Shown: positions 41,776-49,258 of the stretch, piece after piece
Position numbering within the stretch: position 1 is the stretch's first letter
How the letters are laid out: the number at the start of each line of letters is the position of its first letter
From: JACKHA01 sp041401985
GTDB taxonomy: Bacteria; Planctomycetota; Phycisphaerae; Phycisphaerales; UBA1924
Direction: 5' to 3'
Length of the DNA stretch: 64,000 bases
Assembly: GCA_041401985.1 (NCBI GenBank)
Contig: JAWKTE010000011.1
Location: forward strand, 103,915-167,914
Notes under the pieces: model-generated
What the model saw: the letters and a program-made list of their open reading frames with translations, nothing else
What the model was told of the DNA's origin: nothing
The model's database searches: none
Made by a program: the position numbers and the translations under genes

Positions 41776-42759
41776 CTATCGCTTGCTCCCCGCCGTCACC
41801 TTGAACAGCGCGGAGACCGACTTGTTGTGGTGGATGTTGTTGATCGCGTTGCCCAGCAGCCCGGCGACGGAGAGCACGGTCAGGCGATCGCCCAGGGCGG
41901 CCCACGACTCACGCCGCGGGATGGTGTCAGTGACGATCAGCCGCTCGATGGGGCTGCGGACCAGGCGGTCGATCGCCGGCCCGCACAAGACGCCGTGCGT
42001 CGCCGCCGCGATCACTCGCTTGGCGCCCCGGTCCATGCACAGGGCCGCGGCCTCGCACACCGTGCCGGCGGTCGAGATCATGTCGTCGTACAGCAGCACC
42101 GTCTTGCCCTCGACGGTGCCGATGAGGTTCTGGGTCACGACCTCCGAGCCCGAGAGGCGGCGCTTGTTGATGATCGCCAGGTCGCCCCCGAGCAGGTTGG
42201 CCATCTTCTCGGCGACCTTCACGTTGCCCACGTCCGGGCTGAGCACGCACAGATCGCGGGTCAGTTCGGGGTTGGCCTCGAAGAAGCTCAGGAACACGGG
42301 CGTGGCCGAGAGGTGGTCCATCGGCAGGTCGAAGAAGCCCTGGATCTGGGCCGCGTGCAGGTCGATCGCCACGACGCGGCTGCAGCGTGTCGCGGCGATG
42401 AGGTTCGCCACGAGTTTGGCCGTGATCGGCACGCGCCCCTCGTCCTTGCGGTCCTGTCGCCCGTAGCCGTAGTACGGCGTGACGACCGTGACGCGCCGGG
42501 CCGAGGCGCGGCGAAGACAGTCCAGGAAGATGAGCAGTTCGACGAGGTTGTCGTTGACCGGATCGCAGGTCGAGAGGATGACGTAGCAGTCGCGCCCGCG
42601 GACGTCCTCTTCCACCTTCACCATGAACTCGCCGTCGGGGAACACCATGGTCTTGGCGTCGCCCAGCGGGATGTCCAGGTGCTCGCAGACGCGGCTGGCC
42701 AGCGACTTGCTGTGCCGGCCCGCGAAGATGCGCAGCCTGTTCGCGTCGCGCTTGCTCAT
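41776..42759 (-). CDS. prs: Ribose-phosphate pyrophosphokinase
   Basis: 327 residues; ATG 42759 overlaps the stop of the GlmU-like gene by 4 bp. It makes PRPP from ribose 5-phosphate and ATP. Visible motifs: FPDGEFMVKVEEDVRGRDCY, the flexible loop region YYGYGRQDRKDEGR, the Mg/substrate-site VVAIDLHAAQIQGFFDLPMD, and the PRPP-binding loop VLLYDDMISTAGTVCEAA. Length is standard for class I enzymes. Coupling to GlmU matches the Bacillus gcaD-prs pair and joins nucleotide with cell-wall precursor supply. Confidence 0.97.
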   Translation of the reverse strand: MSKRDANRLRIFAGRHSKSLASRVCEHLDIPLGDAKTMVFPDGEFMVKVEEDVRGRDCYVILSTCDPVNDNLVELLIFLDCLRRASARRVTVVTPYYGYGRQDRKDEGRVPITAKLVANLIAATRCSRVVAIDLHAAQIQGFFDLPMDHLSATPVFLSFFEANPELTRDLCVLSPDVGNVKVAEKMANLLGGDLAIINKRRLSGSEVVTQNLIGTVEGKTVLLYDDMISTAGTVCEAAALCMDRGAKRVIAAATHGVLCGPAIDRLVRSPIERLIVTDTIPRRESWAALGDRLTVLSVAGLLGNAINNIHHNKSVSALFKVTAGSKR

Positions 42760-43682
42760 CCGTGATGCCCCCCGGGCCGCGTCCCAGCCCCGATGCCCGT
42801 GCGCCCCGCGTTGCCCCTGGAGCGGAAGATCCGGTCAACCTCCGCCAGGTGCTCGGGCGTGTTGATCGACAGCACGTCCTCGGGCGGCACCGCGTCGATG
42901 ACCTCGACACGCCGCCCACCGGCCCGCAGCAGTTCGAACACGTCCGTGATGTAGTACTCGCCCGTGAGCGGATTCCGCCCGACCTGCTTGAGCGCCCCGA
43001 ACAGGGCCGCCCCGTCGAAGCAGTAATAGGAAGGATTGACCTCGCGGATGGCACGCTCGGTGTCGCTGGCGTTCTTCTGCTCGACGATCCGCTGGAACGC
43101 GCCCGAGGCGTCGCGCACGATGCGCCCGTACCCGGTCGGGTCGTCGATCACGCTGGTGGCCAGCGTGGCCGCGGCACCGGTCTCGCGGTGGCGGTGCAGC
43201 ATGCGCTGGATCGTCTCGTCGCGGATGAGCGGGCCGTCGCCGCAGAGCACGAGGATGTCCCGCCCGCGCCCCGCGAGCACCTGGCCCGCGAACGCCGGCT
43301 CCGCGCTCATGACCGCGTGCCCGGTGCCGAGCTGCTCGCCCTGGACGGCGAACTCGAGGCGGAGCGGGCCGCGAGACTCGTCGGCGGTGTCCGAACCGCC
43401 GGGCCCGGCCTCGCCGATCGTCGTCGCGACGTACCCCGCCAGCGCCTCGCGCACCAGTTCCTGCTTGTAGCCCACAACGACCACGATGTGGCGCACGCCG
43501 GCCCGCAGGCACGCGTCGACCACCGCGCAGACCATCGGGCGGCCGCCAACCGGGTGGCACACCTTCGGCAGGTCGGAGTTCATCCGCGTGCCCTTGCCGG
43601 CCGCCAGGATCACCGCCGAGACCGGGCGGGCACCGCCCTTGGCCTGCGCATCCGTCCGTGATGTCGTCGCGTCGCCCGCCAT
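42756..43682 (-). CDS. GlmU-type NTP transferase (uridylyltransferase domain only)
   Basis: 308 residues. The nucleotidyltransferase fold begins AVILAAGKGTRMNSDLPKVC, the signature of GlmU and its relatives, and continues with GTGHAVMSAEPAF, VLCGDGPLIRD, GYGRIVRDASGAFQRIVEQK (EQK being a GlmU marker) and a NPLTGEYYITDVFELLRAGG strand. GlmU normally continues with a 200-residue acetyltransferase beta helix; here the protein ends right after the first domain. It would make UDP-GlcNAc from GlcNAc-1-P, and acetylation would need a separate enzyme. It is the first protein gene of the glmU-prs-rplY-pth-rpsF-ssb run. Confidence 0.88.
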   Translation of the reverse strand: MAGDATTSRTDAQAKGGARPVSAVILAAGKGTRMNSDLPKVCHPVGGRPMVCAVVDACLRAGVRHIVVVVGYKQELVREALAGYVATTIGEAGPGGSDTADESRGPLRLEFAVQGEQLGTGHAVMSAEPAFAGQVLAGRGRDILVLCGDGPLIRDETIQRMLHRHRETGAAATLATSVIDDPTGYGRIVRDASGAFQRIVEQKNASDTERAIREVNPSYYCFDGAALFGALKQVGRNPLTGEYYITDVFELLRAGGRRVEVIDAVPPEDVLSINTPEHLAEVDRIFRSRGNAGRTGIGAGTRPGGHHG

Positions 43683-43800
43683 GTCGCGTGTGCGCTCGCG
43701 TCGGGTGGCCGTGTGGCCTTGAACATCAGCGTTGCCGATTCAATGGTGCTGCTGGCCGCCAGACCCGCCCCGGCCCCCGCCGGCCCCCAGCCAAGGCGAA

Positions 43801-43872
43801 CTGCCCGGCCTGGACTCGAACCAGGAAAGCCAGAACCAAAATCTGGTGTGTTGCCAATTACACCACCGGGCA
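43801..43872 (-). tRNA. tRNA-Gln (anticodon TTG)
   Basis: 72 nt on the minus strand. Acceptor stem TGCCCGG/CCGGGCA, D arm with GTGTAATTGGCAACAC, anticodon stem-loop CCAGATTTTGGTTCTGG with TTG in the loop, a CTTTC variable region, and T arm CCTGGTTCGAGTCCAGG. The CCA end is not encoded. It lies 118 bp upstream of the GlmU-like gene and in the same direction. Confidence 0.96.
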
Positions 43873-44369
43873 ATGCTCGGACGACTCACCGGCCCTTCTC
43901 GCCGCGGCATGACGCCTTGTCAGCGTCGCCCCGCGTCCGGCCGTCGCGTCCTGTTCCACCCGCTCGCCGCGCGTGCTCCTTCGTCTGGGCCCGCCCGCCT
44001 GCCCGAAAGCACGCGGATCGGACGAACCACCGGACCAGTCGCGGTCCGGCGGCCCCCAGACAGTGGGGCACCGTCGGCCGCGGCACAGTGGCCCCCGGCC
44101 CGCCCGCCGATCGCTCGGCACGCGTCCGAAGGCCTGGAGCTTGACCCGTCCCCTGCCGCGGCGGGATCATGGGGCGGACAAATCCGCCTTCCGACCCACC
44201 CGGGGCCCAAGCCGCTGGGGGCGCCTCGTGGTCCCGACCCCCGCCCGAAGGCGGAAGCCGCGACCCCTCCGTCGCCGCCGGCTCCGAAAGCGTGGGAGTG
44301 TAGGGGGATGGTGGGACGGGTCAAAGCTGGAGCGGGCGCCTCAATGTGGGCCGTGCGTCCCCACAGTTG
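43873..44369. other. Spacer of about 500 bp without a recognised gene
   Basis: No frame on either strand looks coding and no known RNA family motif was found. There are several short GC hairpins (for example CGCCCGAAGGCGG near 44250). The region should contain the promoter for tRNA-Gln and the operon downstream. Confidence 0.4.
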
Positions 44370-44496
44370 CGCCCAGACGCCGGACCTGAGGAGGCTTTGC
44401 GACGAAGGTCCGGGTCGGTTAACCGTCGGCGCGCATCCGCGAAGGAGGCAACCCGGACCTTTGCTCGCCGACTCGCTCAGGTCCGGCGTCTGGACG
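44370..44496. repeat. Hairpin doublet (BIME-like), copy B
   Basis: Forward unit 44380-44413: CCGGACCT, loop GAGGAGGCTTTGCGACGA, AGGTCCGG. Reverse unit 44453-44486: the same stem with loop GAGCGAGTCGGCGAGCAA on the minus strand. Outer flanks CGCCCAGACG and CGTCTGGACG pair as in copy A. The 36 bp between the units differ from copy A, so only the units are conserved. Confidence 0.92.
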
Positions 44497-44525
44497 CTTG
44501 AGGTTGTTCGATTCGAAGTCAGGGC

Positions 44526-44556
44526 GTCTGAGATCTGAGATCCGAGATCGCGAATC
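44526..44556. repeat. AGATCYGAGAT word repeat at the DinB-like gene end
   Basis: GTCTGAGATCTGAGATCCGA followed by GATCGCGAATC, period 7-8. Shares words with 16596-16622. Confidence 0.65.
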
Positions 44557-45271
44557 ACCCCTTGCAGCACCCCGGCTTCCCACACCCCTCGCTTTCCGCG
44601 TGGTGTGAGTGGCCCGCGTGCTCCCCCTCATGTTCATGGCCCTCAACCGCCGCTCCCTCCCCGTGGCACCCGCACCCCGCCCCGCACGCCCCGATGCCGA
44701 CCACCGGCGCCGGGCCCAGGAACCGCTCGACCTTGGCGTTCAGGAACCACGCGTGGTGCTCGAGGTGCCAGGTGTTGAGTTCCACGAACTCGCGCAGCGA
44801 GACCGTGCCGCGCTCCGGGTGCATGGCCTTGCGGGCGAACTGCTGGGCCTCCAGCCCGGCCAGCCACTCGCACGTCCAGGCCCGCAGCGTGTAGATCGTC
44901 GCCACGAACCCGCCGACGTTCGGCAGCGGCGCGCCCGGGCGGCGCTGCTTGCCCTCGTACACCCCGCTGTCCACAAACGCGTTCTCGTCCCACAGCCCCA
45001 ACAGCGGGCGCTCCTCGGCCACGATCCGGCGGAACCGGTGCACGAACACCAGTTCCGCATCCGCCAGGTGCCCCAGCAGCACCCGCACGGGCCAGCGCCC
45101 CACCCCGGCATCGGGCAGGAACGCCGCGTCCAGTTGCTCGTCCTCGAGCGAGAACAGGCGCTGATCGAAGTGCTCCACCCCGACCGCGGCCCGGCGGAGC
45201 AGGGCGTCGAGTTCCAACGCCTTCAACTCGCCCATCTCGGGACGGGGACGCTCAAGCACGGACTCGGACAT
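44555..45271 (-). CDS. DinB-family protein with Cys/His-rich metal-binding tail
   Basis: 238 residues from ATG 45271. The four-helix DinB fold has its metal His residues at the expected places: VRVLLGHLADAELVFVHRFR, and LNTWHLEHHAWFLNAKVERF near the end. Members act as metal-dependent thiol transferases or are uncharacterised. After residue 190 a tail unlike the family carries CGAGCGCHG, EGHEHEGEHAGHSHHAES and CGKPGCC, a dense Cys/His cluster that should bind Ni, Zn or Cu. The tail could serve metal storage or sensing. The gene is a single unit, with the hairpin doublet downstream. Confidence 0.85.
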   Translation of the reverse strand: MSESVLERPRPEMGELKALELDALLRRAAVGVEHFDQRLFSLEDEQLDAAFLPDAGVGRWPVRVLLGHLADAELVFVHRFRRIVAEERPLLGLWDENAFVDSGVYEGKQRRPGAPLPNVGGFVATIYTLRAWTCEWLAGLEAQQFARKAMHPERGTVSLREFVELNTWHLEHHAWFLNAKVERFLGPAPVVGIGACGAGCGCHGEGAAVEGHEHEGEHAGHSHHAESEGCGKPGCCKG

Positions 45272-45849
45272 GGGGGTGCTCCAAAGGAGGGCGGATCGAG
45301 AGACGGACTCGCACGTCCGGAATGGGCGGCATCGAAGCGTGAGCTCGCGGCCAAGTCGAGCCGCCCCAAGAGGGTACGGCGCGAGGCCGTGGCGGGCGGC
45401 CACTCGACGGGAGTGCAGCGCCCGATCGGCGGAAACACCGAGAATTTCCGGAACAAACCGGTGCTTCGTCCGTATATCACATATGCCCCGCCGGGCCGGT
45501 TTGTTTGACGGCCCGCCGGTGTGTTTTCTCTCCTCGGACCCCGCGCCGGGTCACCCGGCGCGGGGTGCATTGTTTTTGGCGTGGTCGTGCACCCGGGATC
45601 GCCCGACTCGGCCCAACCCCCCCGCGCGGCGGCGGCTACCGGGCGACCGCGCGACCGGGCTGCACGCGGGCGCTCGTCCCGTCGCCTCTCTATCCCGTGC
45701 GCCGATCAACGCCGCGGGTCACGAACGGTCGCTATCGGGCGGTTGTCTGAACGGGGCGGACCCGTACTGTCCTGTATAGGTAGATGGGCCGGAGGATCCG
45801 GTCGCGACGCGCGGTTGCCCGTCTGTGCCCGGCCCGCAGGAGGCTCGAC
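45272..45849. other. 578-bp spacer with an orphan plus-strand terminator
   Basis: No convincing protein frame. It contains the promoter side of the DinB-like gene, an imperfect hairpin at 45488-45521 (GGGCCG/CGGCCC core) and the strong terminator at 45538-45577, oriented plus. The start of the LolA-like gene at 45850 has its AGGAGG site at 45838-45843. Confidence 0.5.
45538..45577 (+). terminator. Strong Rho-independent terminator with no gene in front of it
   Basis: Perfect 13-bp stem ACCCCGCGCCGGG/CCCGGCGCGGGGT with a TCA loop, then GCATTGTTTTT. The next plus-strand gene upstream is far away (old yellow enzyme, ending at 33696), so it must end a short transcript starting after about 45270, or attenuate the gene at 45850. 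Confidence 0.85.
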
Positions 45850-46755
45850 ATGCCCGGACTCGCCACCCCATGCCTCGCGCTCCTGGCCCTCACGGGCGCG
45901 ACCGCTGCGGGTCTTTCGCCCGCGAACCAGCCGGAGCCGCCCGCGGGCGACGCCGCGCCGGGGCTGACGATCCAGGTCCATCCCGAGCCCATCGACATCA
46001 CCGCCATCGAGACGGCCGACGACCTGCTGGTCGCGCTTGAGACCGCCGACGCCGACCTCGAGTCGCTCACGACCGATGTCCGCTGGGCCCAGTTCTTCGC
46101 GCTGGCGGGCGACATGCAGGTCCGAACCGGGACGATCGCGTATCGGGCCACGCCGAGCGCCGAGGGCCAGCCGCCGCGCCGGGCGTTCGCGATCACGTTC
46201 ACCGAGAAGTGGGTGGGCGACCGCATCGCCCCGCCGGAGCGGATCGACTACATCTTCGACGGCGAGTGGTTCCTCGAGCGGATCTGGTCCGACCACCAGG
46301 CGTTCAAGCGTCAGGTCGTGCCGCCGGGGCGGATCGCCGACCCCTTGCGCATCGGCGAGGGCCCGTTCCCGATCCCGGTGGGCCAGCGGCGCGAGGAGAT
46401 CCTGTCGCGCTTCGAGGCCGAACTGGTCGACCCGATCGAGAGCATCGACGACCGCCTGGTTTCCTTCGTGGAGGCCGGCGACGGGACGTGGTGCCTGAGC
46501 CTGACGCCGCACCCGCACCTGCTCGAAGACACGACGTGGCGTCGGATCCGGGTGTGGTACTCGAAGGCGGACCTGACGCCGATCCTGGCCTGGACGATCA
46601 ACGCGGCCGAGGACGAGTCATACATCCAACTGATCAACGTGGAACGCGGGGCCGAGGTCGAGGACGCGGCGTTTGACACCTCGATGCTCGACGATGAGGA
46701 CTGGACCGTGCACCGCACCTTCTGGCAGGAGTCGGCGGGGGGCGGCGGGCAGTAG
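45850..46755 (+). CDS. Secreted protein with LolA-like beta domain
   Basis: 301 residues from ATG 45850, chosen for the AGGAGG site seven bases upstream and a signal peptide (PGLATPCLALLALTGATAAG). The mature part begins with a Pro/Glu-rich linker and then a LolA/LppX-type pattern: a LVALETADADLESLTTDVRW helix, a GTIAYRATP strand, FAITFTEKWVGDR, RIDYIFDGEWFLERIWSDHQ and a WRRIRVWYSKADLTPILAWT strand. Such domains hold lipid acyl chains; related planctomycete proteins are uncharacterised. The product should be periplasmic. A GC hairpin after the stop probably ends the unit. Confidence 0.78.
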   Translation: MPGLATPCLALLALTGATAAGLSPANQPEPPAGDAAPGLTIQVHPEPIDITAIETADDLLVALETADADLESLTTDVRWAQFFALAGDMQVRTGTIAYRATPSAEGQPPRRAFAITFTEKWVGDRIAPPERIDYIFDGEWFLERIWSDHQAFKRQVVPPGRIADPLRIGEGPFPIPVGQRREEILSRFEAELVDPIESIDDRLVSFVEAGDGTWCLSLTPHPHLLEDTTWRRIRVWYSKADLTPILAWTINAAEDESYIQLINVERGAEVEDAAFDTSMLDDEDWTVHRTFWQESAGGGGQ

Positions 46756-46777
46756 GCGTCGCCCGGAGGCGCAAAGA

Positions 46778-46804
46778 CCCGGCACGCCTGTTGGACGTGC
46801 CGGG
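46778..46804 (+). terminator. Hairpin after the LolA-like gene
   Basis: CCCGGCACG/CGTGCCGGG, nine perfect pairs around CCTGTTGGA, 22 bp past the stop at 46755, between two convergent genes. No U-tract, so termination efficiency is unclear. Confidence 0.6.
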
Positions 46805-46872
46805 CCGGGTCGTGCTATCTCCCTCACCCTCCGATCTCGATCGCGAGCGCATTCTGTTGCACGCGGCTTTGC

Positions 46873-47457
46873 TCAGCGGCGGCGGCGCGCGAGCAGCCCC
46901 ATGCCCGCGAGCAGGCCCAGTCCGGCGGGGGCCGGGACGTAGAACCCGCGGATCTCGCCGCTGCCGACGAAGGTCGTGTGGATGTTGAGGTACGCCTTGC
47001 CGTCGGCGAAGGCGCCGAACAGGACCGATCGTGCCGAGGCGACGGTGCCGCCGTTGTTGGTGATGAACGCCGCGTTGTACGACGAGGCGAGGGTCATGTC
47101 GAAGGTCATGTCGTAGGAGCCGCTGGTGACGCCCGAGGGGAAGCCCGGGAACGTCGGGGTCGGCGTGGCGACGCCGACCGTGCCCGTGAAGGGCACGGCG
47201 GTCGGGGCGTGGATGTGCGAGGCCGTCGTGCTACCGATCAGGTCCTGGAACATCGCCTGGACGCGCATCGTGTTCAGATCGGTGTCGATGGTGACGGTGC
47301 TGGTGCCGTTGCCGGGCGTGACTACGGGCGGGAACTCGTTGGCCCCGTTGAGGGCGGCGGTGTAGACGAAGATGTCGGCGCTCGCGACGCCGGTGAAGGC
47401 CAGGGCGCACAGGCCCGCCGCGGCGAACGCGAAACGACTCGAACGAACGCTGCTCAT
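46873..47457 (-). CDS. CHRD-domain surface protein with PEP-CTERM-like sorting tail
   Basis: 194 residues, ATG 47457. A signal peptide (FAFAAAGLCALAFTGVASA) is followed by a single CHRD domain: FVYTAALNGANEFPPVVTPG, MRVQAMFQDLIGSTTASHIH with APTAVPF, and AYLNIHTTFVGSGEIRGFYV. The end is VPAPAGLGLLAGMGLLARRR, matching the Pro-x-Pro-hydrophobic-Arg layout of PEP-CTERM/exosortase substrates, although the motif is P-A-P. It is probably anchored or sorted at the cell surface. CHRD domains are of unknown function outside chordin. Divergent from the gene at 47753. Confidence 0.85.
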   Translation of the reverse strand: MSSVRSSRFAFAAAGLCALAFTGVASADIFVYTAALNGANEFPPVVTPGNGTSTVTIDTDLNTMRVQAMFQDLIGSTTASHIHAPTAVPFTGTVGVATPTPTFPGFPSGVTSGSYDMTFDMTLASSYNAAFITNNGGTVASARSVLFGAFADGKAYLNIHTTFVGSGEIRGFYVPAPAGLGLLAGMGLLARRRR

Positions 47458-47649
47458 CGGATCACTCCTTCGTGTTAGGACTCTCTCGTTCCGCAGGCCG
47501 TCGAACGGGCTCGCGGGGCGTCGGGGCCGGTCGGCCCTGGCTCCGCGCGGACGTTCTCGGACTCCCCCTTATGTCGCCCGGGTGGCCGGCCCTTGCACGC
47601 CGTTGGCCGGATCCGGGCGCGAGTTCGCTCGGGGCGAAATCCGGACGGC

Positions 47650-47678
47650 TTGATCCCTAGAGAGTTAGCGTTTACTAT
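47650..47678 (+). promoter_or_regulatory. Sigma-70-type promoter of the 47753 gene
   Basis: TTGATC at 47650-47655 and TACTAT at 47673-47678, 17 bp apart, in an AT-richer pocket of the spacer. It leaves a leader of about 65 nt before the ATG at 47753. Confidence 0.6.
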
Positions 47679-47752
47679 CTTATGGGCACGGCCGACGCCC
47701 GCGGCCCAATCCGGGCCGCCCCGGTCAGTGCCAACACCCGGAGGCCCATGCC

Positions 47753-48418
47753 ATGACAACGACCCTCGCCGAGCCGACCCGATCCGTCCGCACCGCCAGG
47801 AACGAGCCGCACCGGTCGCCCGCACCGGCCGCCGCGGCCGCCGCACGCGACGAGGGCCGCGGCGGCGTGCGCCGACCCGTCGTGGTCGGTGTGGTCGCCC
47901 TGCTGATTGGCCTGGGCGGGGGTGTGGCCGGGGGCTGGGCGGCCGCCAGCGCGTCGGCGTCGCCGGCGGGGGACACGCTGATGGTGGCCGGCGAGAACCT
48001 GGCCCGCCCGGGCGACGGGCCGCGCGTTGGTGTTGTGCGCCGGACGGAACTGCTGGTGGCGTACCACAAGTCGCCCCGGTTCGCGGCGTGGCTGAGCGGG
48101 CTCCGGGCCGAGCGCGACGCGGCGGTGCAGCGCGGCGACACCGAGGCCGCGGCCCGGTACGAGGCGTTCGGCGCGGAACTGCAGGAGGTGGGGCACCGCC
48201 AACTGGCCCAGCGCGAGCCGCTCTACACGATCCTGCTGGGCGCGCAGGGCGAACTGCGCGAGGTGATGGAGCGGCACGGGCTGGTGTGGGTCCGCGAGGC
48301 CGGGGCGGATGTCGGGTTCCCCGCGGCGGAGGTGGTGGACATCACGGAGGAACTGTGCGAGTTGCTGATGGCGGCGGAGGCGGAGGCGGAGGCGAACGAG
48401 GATGCGCCCGCGACCTGA
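47753..48418 (+). CDS. Single-pass membrane protein with OmpH/Skp-like helical domain
   Basis: 221 residues. A cytoplasmic Ala/Arg-rich head (residues 1-40) precedes one transmembrane helix (VVVGVVALLIGLGGGVAGGW). The outer part reads VGVVRRTELLVAYHKSPRFA and then long helices (AAARYEAFGAELQEVGHRQL, LYTILLGAQGELREVMERHG), ending VVDITEELCELL. The VGVVxxTELLxAY opening and the closing VDIT..L resemble Skp/OmpH chaperones, so an envelope chaperone role is possible. The acidic tail EAEAEANEDAP is low-complexity. A good promoter lies 75 bp upstream. Confidence 0.72.
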   Translation: MTTTLAEPTRSVRTARNEPHRSPAPAAAAAARDEGRGGVRRPVVVGVVALLIGLGGGVAGGWAAASASASPAGDTLMVAGENLARPGDGPRVGVVRRTELLVAYHKSPRFAAWLSGLRAERDAAVQRGDTEAAARYEAFGAELQEVGHRQLAQREPLYTILLGAQGELREVMERHGLVWVREAGADVGFPAAEVVDITEELCELLMAAEAEAEANEDAPAT

Positions 48419-48512
48419 CGCCCGCGGGCGCGGCATCGCTTCGGGGCGTCGACTCGGTCTGGTATGCTCGACTCGACGCCCCCGGCGCCAAGTTGAAGCG
48501 GAGCGATGCGCG

Positions 48513-49133
48513 ATGAGCCACGCCGACGAACTGGCCCGCCTGAAGGAGTTGTACCTCCCGCCCTCGACGCACCCGGTGCTGGTGGATGTGCCCCAGTTCC
48601 GGTACGTCGTGATCGACGGGCACGACGCGACGGATCGCGCGGCCCTGGAGTACGCCACGAGGTGGCTCTTGGCCGCGGTGCTGCCGACGAAGAAGATCGC
48701 GCGCGAGCGGATGGGCAAGGAATTCGTCGAGGCGCCGCTCGAAGGGCTGTGGTGGGCCGATGACCCGGCGGACCTGGTCCACGCGAATAGAGAGCGTCTG
48801 CGCTGGCGGCTGATGATCGTGACGCCCGAGTGGATGACCGAGGCGATGCTGGAGGAGGGCGTGCGGGCCGCGGCGGCGCGGCTTGGCGAACGCCCGGAGA
48901 GCCTGCGGTTCGAGGCGCTGCACGAGGGGCTGAGCGCGCAGGTCATGCACGTCGGGCCCAACGCGCAGGAGCCCGCGACGATCGCCCGTCTGCACGACGA
49001 GTTCCTGCCGGCCAATGGCCTGATCGCGCACGGCAAGCACCACGAGATCTACCTGAACGACCCGACGCGGGTCGCGCCGGAGCGCCTCAAGACGGTGATC
49101 CGCCACCCGGTGCGGCGGGTGTCGCACCGCTGA
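48513..49133 (+). CDS. Stand-alone GyrI-like domain protein
   Basis: 206 residues from ATG 48513. The GyrI-like small-molecule-binding fold is recognisable from FRYVVIDGHDATDRAALEYA, the core VEAPLEGLWWADDPADLVHA, LRWRLMIVTPEWMTEAMLEE and ALSAQVMHVGP-like LSAQVMHVGPNAQEPATIAR, closing with HHEIYLNDPTRVAPERLKTV. Some stand-alone members (for example Lin2189 relatives) hydrolyse cyclopropyl-type genotoxic natural products, and the PLEGLWW segment fits that subgroup; the activity here is not shown. It lies 126 bp upstream of the ArsR-type regulator gene. Confidence 0.85.
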   Translation: MSHADELARLKELYLPPSTHPVLVDVPQFRYVVIDGHDATDRAALEYATRWLLAAVLPTKKIARERMGKEFVEAPLEGLWWADDPADLVHANRERLRWRLMIVTPEWMTEAMLEEGVRAAAARLGERPESLRFEALHEGLSAQVMHVGPNAQEPATIARLHDEFLPANGLIAHGKHHEIYLNDPTRVAPERLKTVIRHPVRRVSHR

Positions 49134-49223
49134 CACCTGGTTGGTGGGGGAAGTCGATTCATCGCCGAATTGGCGCGGACGCCACCACTTCGCTGGAGTG
49201 ACCGGTTTTTCGCCGGATTCCTT

Positions 49224-49243
49224 TTGACAAAAACATTTGTCAA
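49224..49243 (+). promoter_or_regulatory. Promoter -35 inside a perfect operator palindrome; likely leaderless start
   Basis: TTGACAAA-AACA-TTTGTCAA is a perfect 8-bp inverted repeat whose left half contains a consensus -35 (TTGACA). With 17-bp spacing the -10 is TACCGT at 49247-49252, which puts the start of transcription at or next to the GTG at 49259, so the regulator mRNA is probably leaderless. A dimeric ArsR-type repressor bound here would block RNA polymerase. Confidence 0.75.
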
Positions 49244-49258
49244 TGCTACCGTGCCCGC

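Noticed and set aside
43873..44369. Possible structured RNA (RNase P, SRP or tmRNA) beside tRNA-Gln
   Set aside because: None of the conserved sequence elements of these RNAs could be found on either strand.
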